A program made the translations under genes and the position numbers. A DNA stretch of 64,000 nt. Source: Myroides marinus. GTDB lineage: Bacteria > Bacteroidota > Bacteroidia > Flavobacteriales > Flavobacteriaceae. Below, piece after piece: positions 26,801-35,311 of the stretch; within the stretch, counting starts at the first letter, position 1, and the number at the start of each line of letters is the position of its first letter. Where the stretch lies: assembly GCF_900109075.1 (NCBI RefSeq), contig NZ_FNYS01000002.1, positions 372,001-436,000 on the forward strand. The letters run 5' to 3'. The notes under the pieces were generated by a model. That model ran no database searches. It was not told the origin of the DNA and saw only the letters and a list, made by a program, of their open reading frames with translations.

Positions 26801-27494
26801 TTTAAAGTTAGATATATTACCAATGTATATACACGGTAACTCTGAGGTAATACCTAAGGGAGATTATGTAATCTATGGAGGACATATCATCACTACTGTA
26901 GGTGAGCGTATCGCTTATGATGATAGTAGCTATGGCAGTAACTATGCGGAGAGAACGAAAAAAATCAGTAGATTCTTTAAAGAGCAGTTTAAGGAGATTA
27001 GAACTGAGCTAGAGGATAAGAATTACTTCAGACGCAAGCTGCTTCTAAGTTACTACTATAAAGAGGGGAATATACTGAAGGAGGTCAAAGAAGACTTTAA
27101 ACAATATGCAGATGATTATTATGAACTTAATAATCACTTGAGTGATAAAGAGAAGATAGTGCATCTAGGAGATGACTATGGACAAATAAATTTCTTAGTA
27201 ACTTTACAGCAAAGCAAGCGAAAAGTATATGCTTATTTAAGTGATAGTTATAAACGTAGTGTAGCTCAGACTAACTATGTGACTAAGTGTAGATCTGTGG
27301 TGTATGTGGAGGATATAGATGCTGTGGATAGTAGTGTAACTACGCTATTAGTGTCTGCTGCTGTAGAGCATAGTGTAGGCGAACATATCAATAAGATAGT
27401 AGTACTGAGACGCAAGACGAATGGCTATGAACCTGAACATGGGTTTGACCTAGCTGTAGAGAATGAGTATATCAGTGTATATTTAAGAAAATAA
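23832..27494 (+). CDS. MMPL/RND-type exporter fused to a PlsC-like acyltransferase
   Basis: A 1220-residue fusion. Residues about 1-800 are an MMPL exporter of the RND superfamily: one N-terminal helix (15-35), an extracytoplasmic loop, five helices (about 270-410), a second loop and a second helix set (about 665-800). Residues about 860-1100 are a PlsC-type acyltransferase with His900 and Asp905 in HTSFLD and FPEGTRS (966-972). A further 110 residues follow, containing HLGDDYGQINFLV, reminiscent of a reduced Rossmann-like domain that I cannot name. MMPL proteins of aryl-polyene clusters are thought to export the pigment; the fused acyltransferase may link the polyene to a lipid during export. 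Overlaps on the left (1 base) and a 4-base gap on the right tie it to the operon. Confidence 0.87.
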   Translation: MSSVFYHIYKWGEKNKVIFFILSILFVVLTAYGALNIKFEEDITRILPKNEKTSITSKILGQLRFSDKVSVIIEKQKDGTTDDMVELANQFLDSLAVKNEYVKSIQGKVDDENINEAISFVYDHLPLFLEETDYDKIATKLNNDSLKQVVEGNYKTLISPTGMVAKQFIQRDPMGIGFMALQKLQQLNIGDDFHLVDGYIMNKDEDKLLLFIDPVYDGTETEHNTIFVNYLNGVKEDLNKTYLDKVSVDYFGASFVAVANAKQIKSDIQKTVAISVTVLMLLLIAFYRKLFIPIILFIPTVFAALVALFVLYFIKDSISAISLSVGAILIGITIDYALHIMTHYKHSGDIKEVYREITRPIIMSCATTAIAFLCLVFVHSEALKDLGIFASITVMAAGIFSLLFIPHLYKPSAKDLVGESSTVLDKVAKYPFDKSKWLLGLCLLAIVVSCFAFNHTIFNKDLSSMNYFPEELKQAEEKLNNTLDSNSKSLYITCYGEDVDEVVEDNARLAQHLQLEQSEGNILQYSSLGNIVLSKSQQEQKIKRWNEFWAKQDITALKSTLIREGLKYDFMESTYTGFYNLLATSFSVIPIQEYVKLNPQIMDEFFIEKDGFYTINTLVKVKESDRATFVNALKGPKEYLVIDRKAINETFLSNLVNDFTSLVNYSFIAVLLILWFFFRRAEMVIVSMIPIMITGFITTGLMGLFQIEFNIFSSIVCTLVFGQGVDFTIFMTNALQKEYTTGKDESVMYRSSIILAVLTTLLAIGTLIFAKHPALRSISMVSLIGLSVSAIVAFVLYPRLYRFCFTNRQRKGLSPITLRLTLFSVVSFTYFGLFGILYSCIARVLMLILPMPKVVKLRWFGKGMSLYQTSVLYLNPFVKKGIINKHKEDFKKPAIIIANHTSFLDSLTIGMVNSNIVYLVNDWVYKSPIFGRAVQMAGFYPVSNGVDNSVAHLEERVKQGFSLMIFPEGTRSMTNDVQRFHKGAFFLAETLKLDILPMYIHGNSEVIPKGDYVIYGGHIITTVGERIAYDDSSYGSNYAERTKKISRFFKEQFKEIRTELEDKNYFRRKLLLSYYYKEGNILKEVKEDFKQYADDYYELNNHLSDKEKIVHLGDDYGQINFLVTLQQSKRKVYAYLSDSYKRSVAQTNYVTKCRSVVYVEDIDAVDSSVTTLLVSAAVEHSVGEHINKIVVLRRKTNGYEPEHGFDLAVENEYISVYLRK

Positions 27495-27498
27495 GTGA

Positions 27499-29037
27499 AT
27501 GGAGAAGAAGTATGATGTTGTGGTGATAGGAAGTGGTCTTGGGGGATTAGCTTCTGCTGTAATCTTAGCGAAAGAAGGAAAGAAGGTCTGTGTACTGGAG
27601 AAGAATACTCAGTATGGAGGTAACCTACAGACGTTCTCTCGTGATAAGTCTGTATTCGATACAGGGGTGCATTATATCGGAGGATTAGATAAAGGAGAGA
27701 ACTTATACAAGTACTTCTCTTACCTTGAGATTATGGATATGCTTAAGCTACACAGACTGGATAGTGATGGGTATGATATGATTTCTTTTGAAGGAGAAGG
27801 AATAGAGTATCCGCATGCTCAAGGGTATGAAAACTTCGTACAGCAACTATTAATACACTTCCCTAATGAAGAAGAAGTACTGCGTAAATACTGTGATAAG
27901 ATAAACGATATCTGTCATAGATTTCCAATGTATAATCTTGAAGATGGTAAAGGATATGATGACAGTATAGTCAGTATTAAGCTGAGTGATTTTTTAGATG
28001 AGATTACTACTGATGAGAAGTTAAAGGCAGTACTTATCGGGTCTAACTTCTTATATGTAGCAGATAAGGAGAGAACTCCTCTGTATGTACACGCATTGAC
28101 AATTAACTCTTATATACAGAGTGCGTGGAGATGTGTACATGGCGGTAGCCAGATTAGTAGAGCACTGATTAAGGTGCTTAAGAGTTATGGAGGAGAGATA
28201 TATAAACACAAGGAAGTAGTTGGTTTTACCTTCGATAATCAACAGTTAGCCTCGTGTTATACTTCAGAAGGAGAACATTATTACGGAGAACAGTTCGTCT
28301 CTAATATCAATCTAAAACATACTATACGCATGGTGGGTGCAGAGAGTTTCTCTAAGCCATTCGTGAAGCGTATTATGAGTTTAGAGGAAGTACCTTCTGT
28401 ATTTTCGCTTTATATAGTATTTAAAAAGGATGCTTATCCTTATCAGAATAGCAATATATATCACTATAACAGCCTTGATGATGTATGGGATACGCATAGT
28501 AAGTCTGAAGGTAGATGGCCCAATTTATTAGTGGCGTCTATGAACTGTACTACTCCTACGCAGAAGTGGGCTGATAGTATGACTGTGATGACTTATATGG
28601 ATTATGAAGAGGTGAAGCAGTGGAAAGATACTTATAACGTATCTACGATAAAACATTTAGGCAGTAGAGGAGAAAGTTATGAGATATTTAAAAAAGAAAA
28701 AGAAAGGTTACTACTCGCTAAATTAGAGAGTAAGTATCCTGGTATCTGTGACGCTATACAGAGTGTTCACTCATCTACTCCCCTTTCTTATCGAGATTTT
28801 ATCGGTTCTGAGGGAGGTAATATGTATGGCTTTGTCAAAGATGCTAATAGTCCTATGAAGACTTTTATCTCGCCTCGATCTAAGATAGGTAACTTGTTTT
28901 TCTCTGGTCAGAACGTGCGTATGCATGGGGTGATGGGAGTGACTATAGGAGCATTTGTGACTTGTCTGGAGATGGTAGACAAGGAGTCTCTGATGACTAA
29001 ACTAAACAAATTTAGAGATGATGAGGTGCTGGTATAG
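27499..29037 (+). CDS. FAD-dependent oxidoreductase of the phytoene desaturase / CrtISO type
   Basis: A 512-residue flavoprotein with the N-terminal FAD motif VVVIGSGLGGLASA (7-20), a Glu at the end of the second strand (VLEKN), and the C-terminal FFSGQNVRMHGVMG segment of the carotenoid desaturase/isomerase family. The cluster makes a conjugated polyene, so the enzyme could desaturate, isomerise or otherwise oxidise the chain or the resorcinol ring; I cannot choose between these. It overlaps the next gene by 20 bases, which implies coupled translation. Confidence 0.84.
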   Translation: MEKKYDVVVIGSGLGGLASAVILAKEGKKVCVLEKNTQYGGNLQTFSRDKSVFDTGVHYIGGLDKGENLYKYFSYLEIMDMLKLHRLDSDGYDMISFEGEGIEYPHAQGYENFVQQLLIHFPNEEEVLRKYCDKINDICHRFPMYNLEDGKGYDDSIVSIKLSDFLDEITTDEKLKAVLIGSNFLYVADKERTPLYVHALTINSYIQSAWRCVHGGSQISRALIKVLKSYGGEIYKHKEVVGFTFDNQQLASCYTSEGEHYYGEQFVSNINLKHTIRMVGAESFSKPFVKRIMSLEEVPSVFSLYIVFKKDAYPYQNSNIYHYNSLDDVWDTHSKSEGRWPNLLVASMNCTTPTQKWADSMTVMTYMDYEEVKQWKDTYNVSTIKHLGSRGESYEIFKKEKERLLLAKLESKYPGICDAIQSVHSSTPLSYRDFIGSEGGNMYGFVKDANSPMKTFISPRSKIGNLFFSGQNVRMHGVMGVTIGAFVTCLEMVDKESLMTKLNKFRDDEVLV

Positions 29038-30676
29038 ATATATTGGGGTTCTAGTAGTATGTGCTGTGATGGCGAGCTGTGGAGTAAAGAAAGGACTAAA
29101 GGATGTACCTAACTTGACTGCATGGGATACTACAATACCTCAGGTAAATATACTTAGTGATAGTGTACGCACTACAGATAAGGGCTTTTTAAGCAAGAAT
29201 AAGCAACAGTTATGGGAATTATATGTAACTGGTGATCCTTATCAAATAGGACTGAATACAGGGGCTCTAACAGAGTCATTGTATCAGAAACAAGAGACTG
29301 TATTTTTCTCTAAAGTAGAAGAGTTCGTTCCTTCTGGGTTTAAGCAGAAGATGCTTATTAAACTATTGAAATACTACAATAGAGATTTATATCAGTATAT
29401 CCCAAATGAGTATAAAGCTGAAATCTATGGTCTGAGTAAGTATGCTACTAATCGATTTGATTTTTTAGGACCTGCTTATCAACGCAGTCTGTATTTACAC
29501 GGAGCACATGATATTGGGCACGCCTTTCAAGACTTAGCTTTAGTTGGGTGTACTTCGTTGGCAGTATGGGGTGAGAATTCTGCAGATGGAGGATTGCTGA
29601 TAGGACGAAACTTTGACTTCTATGTGGGGGATGACTTTGCAGAGAATAAGATAATCGCTTTTATACAGCCAGAGAAAGGAAATGCATTTATGTCTGTGAC
29701 TTGGGGAGGTATGACTGGTGTGGTATCAGGAATGAATGAGAAGGGGCTTACAGTAACGCTAAATGCTGGTAAGTCTTCTATTCCTCTAAAAGCAAAGACA
29801 CCTATCTCTGTAGTGGCACGCGAAATACTGCAATATGCGGATAATATAGAACAGGCAATTAGTATAGCAAAAACTAAGAAGGTATTCGTGTCTGAGTCTA
29901 TTATGGTGGGTAGTGCGGCAGATAGAAAAGCGGTACTGATTGAGATAGCACCTAAAAACTTTGGGGTATACGAGGTGGCAAATAGCAGTGCACTTATCTG
30001 CTCGAACCACTTTCAAAGCGAGGCATTCCAAAGTGATAAACGCAATCAAAAACAAATAGAAGAGAGTCACTCACAATACAGATGGGATAAAGTCAATGAG
30101 TATGTGAATAATGCTGAGGTACTGACTCCTGAGAAGATGGTGGATATACTGAGGGATACGAAAGGGCTGAACGGAAAAGATATCGGATATGGCAATGAGA
30201 AGGCTTTAAATCAACTGTTGGCACATCATGGTATTGTCTTTCAACCAGAGAAGAGAATGGTCTGGGTATCGTCTAATCCGTACCAATTAGGAGAGTTCGT
30301 AGCCTATGATTTGAATAAGATATTCAAAGAGAAAAACGCAGAGCATCACTTAGGTGTTGACAGCCTTACGATAGCGAAAGACACGTTTATAGATACAAAA
30401 GCGTTTATAGATTATGAACGCTATAGAAAGGAAGATCATATCTTTCAGAAAAAGATAAAAGAAAAAGAAGAGGTATCTCAAGAGTATATAGCGATGTACC
30501 AAAAGCTCAATCCAGAGTACTGGGTAGTCTATTACAGAGCTGGTCTGTACTATATGCAAATGAAGAAGTATAAGGAAGCTAAAGAACAGTTTAACCTTGC
30601 CTTGACTAAGGAGGTGACAACGGTACCTGCGGAGAAAAAGATAAATAAGTATTTAAAGAAAATAAGAAATAAGTAA
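29018..30676 (+). CDS. C45-family acyltransferase/peptidase-like lipoprotein
   Basis: A 552-residue protein with a lipoprotein signal (VMASC, Cys21). The Ntn-hydrolase core begins at GCTS, where Cys178 would be the autocatalytically exposed nucleophile, followed by GRNFDFYVGDD and GMNEKGLTVTLNAG, hallmarks of the C45/isopenicillin-N-acyltransferase family. The last 90 residues look like a TPR-type helical tail (YYRAGLYYMQMKKYKEAKEQF). Family members hydrolyse or form amide and ester bonds. In this cluster it could form or hydrolyse a bond of the pigment at the outer membrane. It overlaps the upstream gene by 20 bases and the ligase by 1 base. Confidence 0.8.
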   Translation: MMRCWYRYIGVLVVCAVMASCGVKKGLKDVPNLTAWDTTIPQVNILSDSVRTTDKGFLSKNKQQLWELYVTGDPYQIGLNTGALTESLYQKQETVFFSKVEEFVPSGFKQKMLIKLLKYYNRDLYQYIPNEYKAEIYGLSKYATNRFDFLGPAYQRSLYLHGAHDIGHAFQDLALVGCTSLAVWGENSADGGLLIGRNFDFYVGDDFAENKIIAFIQPEKGNAFMSVTWGGMTGVVSGMNEKGLTVTLNAGKSSIPLKAKTPISVVAREILQYADNIEQAISIAKTKKVFVSESIMVGSAADRKAVLIEIAPKNFGVYEVANSSALICSNHFQSEAFQSDKRNQKQIEESHSQYRWDKVNEYVNNAEVLTPEKMVDILRDTKGLNGKDIGYGNEKALNQLLAHHGIVFQPEKRMVWVSSNPYQLGEFVAYDLNKIFKEKNAEHHLGVDSLTIAKDTFIDTKAFIDYERYRKEDHIFQKKIKEKEEVSQEYIAMYQKLNPEYWVVYYRAGLYYMQMKKYKEAKEQFNLALTKEVTTVPAEKKINKYLKKIRNK

Positions 30677-31968
30677 TGGGGTTCTCACGAATAGATTATC
30701 AATCGACAGAAGAAATAATGACTTATCAGGAGCAAAGACTACAAGAAGTCTTGGCTTATGTAGATGAGCATTCTCCTTTTTACAAAACGTTATTCGCTGA
30801 AAGAGGAATTGATGTTAGTACGATTAGAACAATTGAGGATTTGAAAAGTCTTCCATTGACAACTAAAGATGATTTACAAAGGCAGAATGATGCATTCTTT
30901 TGTGTCCCTAAAACATCAATCATTGACTATGCTACTACTTCTGGAACGCTTGGTGATCCTGTTACTTTTGGGTTGACTGATAGTGATTTGGATCGATTAG
31001 CGGAGAACGAGTATCAATCGTTTAAGTGTGCTGGTGTACAAGAGGGTGATGTGGTACAACTGATGACTACTATCGATAGAAGGTTTATGGCAGGATTAGC
31101 TTATTTCTTAGGACTGAGAAAGCTTGGTGCTGGGGTAATTCGTGTAGGTGCTGGAATTCCACAACTACAATGGGACTCTATCTTACAGTATCAACCAAAG
31201 TATCTGATAGCTGTACCTTCATTCTTACTAAAGTTAATCGACTATGCTGAGAAGAATGGTATAGATTATAATAACTGTAGTGTGAAAGGGGTAATCTGTA
31301 TCGGTGAGGCATTGCGTCAAGCAGATTTGACTCCGTCTATCTTAGCAGATCGAATTACAGAGAAATGGGATATAAAGCTATTCTCTACTTATGCTTCTAC
31401 AGAGATGGGAGCTGCCTTTACAGAATGTGAGTACCACCAAGGGGGGCATGTAAACCCAGAGTTGATTATCACTGAGGTATTGGATGAAGAGAATAATGTA
31501 GTGGCTGATGGAGAATTAGGAGAGCTTACAGTGACTACTTTAGGTGTGGAGGCATTGCCATTGATACGCTTTAAAACTGGTGATATGGTACGCAAACATA
31601 CTTCTACCTGTAGCTGTGGTAGACATACTTATAGATTAGGACCTGTAGAGGGGCGTAAACGCCATATGATAAAGTATAAAGGGACAACGCTGTATCCGCC
31701 TGCTATTGTAGATCTATTGAATTCGTTTCCACAGATTAAGATGCACTTAATCGAAGTGAGTACAAATGAAATCGGTACGGATGAGATAGTAATCAGAATA
31801 GTGACGGAGGATGATAGTCAAGAGTTCTCTAAGAATATCAAAGATACTTTTAGAGCAAAGTTACGAGTGGCTCCTAAGGTGGTGATAGAAAGCGTTGAGG
31901 TATTACAACCTATTGTGTTTAATCCGATGAGTCGCAAACCAATTACATTTATAGATAAGAGAGTGTAG
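30676..31968 (+). CDS. PaaK-like adenylate-forming ligase (aryl acid activation)
   Basis: A 430-residue phenylacetate-CoA-ligase-type enzyme. The ATP-binding loop TTSGTLGDP lies at about 87-95, STYASTEMG supplies the adenine motif, and a metal-binding-like patch with Cys residues (HTSTCSCGRHT) lies in the C-terminal half, as in many PaaK proteins. It could activate the 4-coumarate made by the ammonia-lyase and load it on an ACP or CoA. It is the last gene of the pigment cluster, 92 bases before gltX, and no typical T-run terminator follows. Confidence 0.82.
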   Translation: MGFSRIDYQSTEEIMTYQEQRLQEVLAYVDEHSPFYKTLFAERGIDVSTIRTIEDLKSLPLTTKDDLQRQNDAFFCVPKTSIIDYATTSGTLGDPVTFGLTDSDLDRLAENEYQSFKCAGVQEGDVVQLMTTIDRRFMAGLAYFLGLRKLGAGVIRVGAGIPQLQWDSILQYQPKYLIAVPSFLLKLIDYAEKNGIDYNNCSVKGVICIGEALRQADLTPSILADRITEKWDIKLFSTYASTEMGAAFTECEYHQGGHVNPELIITEVLDEENNVVADGELGELTVTTLGVEALPLIRFKTGDMVRKHTSTCSCGRHTYRLGPVEGRKRHMIKYKGTTLYPPAIVDLLNSFPQIKMHLIEVSTNEIGTDEIVIRIVTEDDSQEFSKNIKDTFRAKLRVAPKVVIESVEVLQPIVFNPMSRKPITFIDKRV

Positions 31969-32014
31969 TCTCCTACTAAGGGGAAACAATGAAAATATTA
32001 TATTAAAATACAGT

Positions 32015-32042
32015 AGATAAATACGCTGAGTATTTATCTTTG
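32015..32042 (+). promoter_or_regulatory. gltX -7 element overlapped by a perfect inverted repeat
   Basis: TATCTTTG at 32035-32042 matches TAnnTTTG, 18 bases before the gltX start. AGATAAATAC (32015-32024) and GTATTTATCT (32030-32039) form a perfect 10-base inverted repeat with a 5-base spacer, and its right arm covers half of the -7 element. It could be an operator at the gltX promoter or a weak terminator of the pigment operon. Confidence 0.6.
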
Positions 32043-32060
32043 TAAAAAATTTTAAACAAA

Positions 32061-33575
32061 ATGGCTAAGCAAGTTCGTGTGCGTTTTGCACCAAGTCCAA
32101 CAGGACCATTACACATTGGTGGCGTAAGAACCGCGTTATTCAATTATTTATTCGCTAAAAAGCACAATGGAGTATTTTATATCAGAATTGAGGATACTGA
32201 CCAAAATCGCTTTGTACCAGGAGCAGAAGCTTATATTTTAGAAGCTCTTGAATGGTTAGGGATTTCACCTGATGAAACTATTGGTAAGAATGAGAAATTC
32301 GGACCTTATAGACAGAGTGAACGCAAGGAGTTATACAAACAATATGCTGATCAATTAATCGAGAACGGTTGGGCATATTACGCATTTGATACTGCTGAAG
32401 AATTAGATAAATTGAGAAGCGAGGCTGAAGCTGAAGGAAAGACATTTATCTACAATCATACAAATAGAGAGCAATTAAGCACTTCTCTTCATTTAAGTAA
32501 AGAAGAGGTAGCTGATAAGATTGCTAATGGTGATGCTTATGTAATACGCTTTAAAACTCCTGTGGGAGAGACATTGCACTTAAAAGATATCATCAGAGGA
32601 GATATTAAGTTCGAAACAAGTTTATTAGACGATAAAGTATTGTACAAAAGTGATGGTATGCCAACATATCACTTAGCTAATATCGTGGACGACCATTTAA
32701 TGGAAACGTCTCATGTAATTAGAGGTGAAGAGTGGTTGCCTTCTCTTCCATTACACGAATTGCTTTATAAAGCATTCGGATGGGAAGCTCCTGAGTTCGC
32801 TCACTTACCTTTAATCTTAAAGCCAGTTGGTAACGGTAAGTTATCTAAGCGTGATGGAGATAAATTAGGGTTCCCTGTGTTCCCATTAGATTGGCAAGAT
32901 CCTACATCTGGAGAGAAATCTTCTGGATACAGAGAGAGAGGATTCTACCCTGAGACAGTAGTGAACTTCCTTGCTTTATTAGGATGGAATGACGGTACTG
33001 ATCAAGAGATTTTCTCTTTAGAAGAGTTAGTTGAGAAGTTTGATTTAACTCGTGTACACAAAGCAGGAGCTAAGTTTGACCCTGAGAAGAACAAGTGGTT
33101 TAACCAACATTATTTAAAACTACAAAGTGATGCTGACTTAGCTAAAGCGTACCAAGTAATCTTGAAAGAGAAAGGTATTAATGCTGCTGATGCTTATGTA
33201 GAGAAAGTAGTGGGATTAATTAAAGAGAGAGCTACATTCGTGGCAGACTTCTATGAATTAAGTGATTTCTTCTTCGTGAAACCAACAGAGTATGATGCTA
33301 AGGCATTAAAGAACTGGAAAGAGGATACATCTGATATTATGAAGCAAGTATCTGAGGTGATTAAGGGTATCGAGCTATTCGAAGCTAAAAACATCGAGGA
33401 AATTGTAAAAGGATGGATTAATGAACAAGGTATCGGAATGGGGAAAGTAATGCAACCATTGCGTTTAAGCCTTGTAGGTGCAGTAAAAGGTCCAGACTTA
33501 TTCGATATCATCGAGATGATTGGTAAGGATGAAACAGTAGAAAGATTAGCTATCGCAGTAGAGGCTAATAAATAA
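32061..33575 (+). CDS. gltX: glutamyl-tRNA synthetase
   Basis: A 504-residue class I synthetase. The HIGH-type motif is PLHIGG (16-21) and the KMSKS-type motif is KLSKR (260-264). PSPTGPLHIGG with an early RFAPSPTG is diagnostic of GluRS, and the length is normal. It charges tRNA-Glu in the cytoplasm. It stands alone, with its own -7 element at 32035 and a strong terminator at 33586, and so is independent of the pigment genes on the left. Confidence 0.95.
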   Translation: MAKQVRVRFAPSPTGPLHIGGVRTALFNYLFAKKHNGVFYIRIEDTDQNRFVPGAEAYILEALEWLGISPDETIGKNEKFGPYRQSERKELYKQYADQLIENGWAYYAFDTAEELDKLRSEAEAEGKTFIYNHTNREQLSTSLHLSKEEVADKIANGDAYVIRFKTPVGETLHLKDIIRGDIKFETSLLDDKVLYKSDGMPTYHLANIVDDHLMETSHVIRGEEWLPSLPLHELLYKAFGWEAPEFAHLPLILKPVGNGKLSKRDGDKLGFPVFPLDWQDPTSGEKSSGYRERGFYPETVVNFLALLGWNDGTDQEIFSLEELVEKFDLTRVHKAGAKFDPEKNKWFNQHYLKLQSDADLAKAYQVILKEKGINAADAYVEKVVGLIKERATFVADFYELSDFFFVKPTEYDAKALKNWKEDTSDIMKQVSEVIKGIELFEAKNIEEIVKGWINEQGIGMGKVMQPLRLSLVGAVKGPDLFDIIEMIGKDETVERLAIAVEANK

Positions 33576-33585
33576 TATAAACAGA

Positions 33586-33613
33586 AGCCCTGAGTATTAC
33601 TCAGGGCTTTTTT
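33586..33613 (+). terminator. intrinsic terminator of gltX
   Basis: AGCCCTGAGT (33586-33595) pairs with ACTCAGGGCT (33599-33608) around a 3-base loop, and a T run follows to 33613, 10 bases after the gltX stop. Confidence 0.9.
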
Positions 33614-33694
33614 ATTGGGTAGCTTCTTTAGTAGAATACTACCTCTGTTTTGAATAAATTGATTAATTTTATTACTCAATTAAAACCTAATTCT

Positions 33695-34210
33695 ATGAAA
33701 AAGTTAAGTTGTATCGTATTAATCCTATTTACTGGTTTGTTCTTTACGGGATGTTCAAGTGATGATAATGGTAGTTCTAAGGCCGAACAAGAATGGATAA
33801 AGTTCGTGCAGAAACACTTAATAGGTGAATGGACACCATACCAGATAGATGTCAAACCTATCATTGGTGAGGCTGTATTTAGTTCTCCTTATCCACATAC
33901 ACCTAGCTGTAATAAAGACTTATTAGTGCTTAAGAATGACTTTACAGGAAACTTTAATCACTATGTACAAGGATGTCAGATGGGAGCAACTAATTTTAAA
34001 TGGAATCACAGATTAGGAGAACTTAGTTTTAAACTAGAGAATGGTACTGATATACCAATGATCTTATTAAAGAAATCTGAGAAAGTATTAGTACTTGCTG
34101 TACCAGCTAAAGCAGTTAAGCAATATTTGATTCCTCTTTTTCCTCAGATTGAGTATATAGAAGAGAGTCAATTGAATTTGCTTTTTGCTAATATTACACT
34201 TGTAAAATAA
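33695..34210 (+). CDS. lipoprotein, lipocalin-like
   Basis: I place the start at the ATG at 33695, giving 171 residues. An in-frame ATG at 33650 would add 15 residues ahead of an otherwise perfect lipoprotein signal. MKKLSCIVLILFTGLFFTGCSSDD has its lipobox at TGC, followed by Ser-Asp-Asp, a common start of Bacteroidetes lipoproteins. The body is short and beta-rich with an early GEWTPYQ, as in lipocalin-like proteins of this group. No catalytic motif and no operon partner are seen. Location is probably the outer membrane; function is unknown. Confidence 0.8.
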   Translation: MKKLSCIVLILFTGLFFTGCSSDDNGSSKAEQEWIKFVQKHLIGEWTPYQIDVKPIIGEAVFSSPYPHTPSCNKDLLVLKNDFTGNFNHYVQGCQMGATNFKWNHRLGELSFKLENGTDIPMILLKKSEKVLVLAVPAKAVKQYLIPLFPQIEYIEESQLNLLFANITLVK

Positions 34211-34283
34211 GAAGTTCGTACAGAATTTTTAAATACGCGAAATTATATTTATTTTTAACAGAATAAATCATAAAAATTGCACT

Positions 34284-35270
34284 ATGACACCAATGTATAT
34301 TATAGTAGGGGTATTAATTGTATTACTTCTATTAGGTTTTTTTACAGTAAAGCAGCAGTCTGCTGTTATTATTGAGCGTTTCGGTAAGTTTAACAGTATT
34401 AGACATTCTGGACTGCAAATAAAGATTCCTCTTGTAGATAGAAAAGCAGGAGTGGTAAATCTTCGTATCCAACAATTAGATGTTTTAATCGAAACGAAAA
34501 CGAAGGACAACGTTTTCGTTAAATTAAAAGTGTCTATTCAATTTAAAGTTATCCAAGACAGAGTTGAAGATGCTTTCTATAAATTAGAATATCCGCATGA
34601 TCAGATTACATCGTATGTATTTGATGTGGTGCGTGCTGAAGTTCCTAAATTAATCTTAGATGATGTATTCGAAAGAAAAGACAATATTGCTGTAGCTGTA
34701 AAGCGTGAATTGAACGAAGCGATGACTACTTATGGATACGATATTATCAATACATTGATTACAGATATTGATCCAGATATTCAAGTGAAGAATGCAATGA
34801 ACCGTATTAATGCGGCGGATAGAGAGAAAGTAGCTGCTGAGTACGAAGCAGAAGCAAGTAGAATACGTATTGTGGCGAAAGCAAAAGCTGAGGCTGAGTC
34901 TAAACGTTTACAAGGACAAGGTATTGCAGATCAACGTAGAGAGATTGCTCAGGGGTTAGTAGAGAGTGTTGATGTACTAAATAAAGTAGGTATCAATTCA
35001 CAAGAAGCGTCTGCTCTAATTGTAGTTACTCAACATTATGATACATTACAGTCAGTAGGTGCTGATAGTAGATCTAACTTGATTTTACTACCTAATGCTC
35101 CGTCTGCAGCAAGTGATATGTTGACAAATATGGTTGCTTCATTCGCAGCGAGTAGTAAGATAAAGGAGATGAGTGCTTCAGAAGTTATTTCTAAGCGTTC
35201 TGATGATGTTTCTTCTAGAAATTATAATGATAGTCATCAAGGGTACGATAGCGCCTTAGAAGATGAATAA
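34284..35270 (+). CDS. SPFH/band 7 (stomatin-like) membrane protein
   Basis: A 328-residue protein with an N-terminal membrane helix (4-22), then the SPFH domain (VKQQSAVIIERFGKF onward to about 200), and a long Ala/Glu-rich coiled-coil segment (REKVAAEYEAEASRIRIVAKAKAEAE) that is typical of stomatins and QmcA. The Ser-rich C-terminus is probably disordered. Such proteins form ring oligomers that organise membrane microdomains or regulate proteases. No NfeD partner is adjacent. A bidirectional terminator follows. Confidence 0.9.
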   Translation: MTPMYIIVGVLIVLLLLGFFTVKQQSAVIIERFGKFNSIRHSGLQIKIPLVDRKAGVVNLRIQQLDVLIETKTKDNVFVKLKVSIQFKVIQDRVEDAFYKLEYPHDQITSYVFDVVRAEVPKLILDDVFERKDNIAVAVKRELNEAMTTYGYDIINTLITDIDPDIQVKNAMNRINAADREKVAAEYEAEASRIRIVAKAKAEAESKRLQGQGIADQRREIAQGLVESVDVLNKVGINSQEASALIVVTQHYDTLQSVGADSRSNLILLPNAPSAASDMLTNMVASFAASSKIKEMSASEVISKRSDDVSSRNYNDSHQGYDSALEDE

Positions 35271-35277
35271 ATAGCAT

Positions 35278-35311
35278 AAAAAAAGCTCCAGTATTACTGG
35301 AGCTTTTTTTT
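35278..35311. terminator. bidirectional terminator
   Basis: AGCTCCAGT and ACTGGAGCT form a tight hairpin at 35284-35304, with an A run on the left and a T run on the right. It serves the SPFH gene on the + strand and the three-gene leftward operon on the - strand, overlapping the DUF6327-like stop by two bases. Confidence 0.88.

Noticed and set aside
33650..33695. A 15-residue extension ahead of the lipoprotein signal
   Set aside because: It would place polar residues before a perfect lipoprotein signal; the ATG at 33695 is the natural start.
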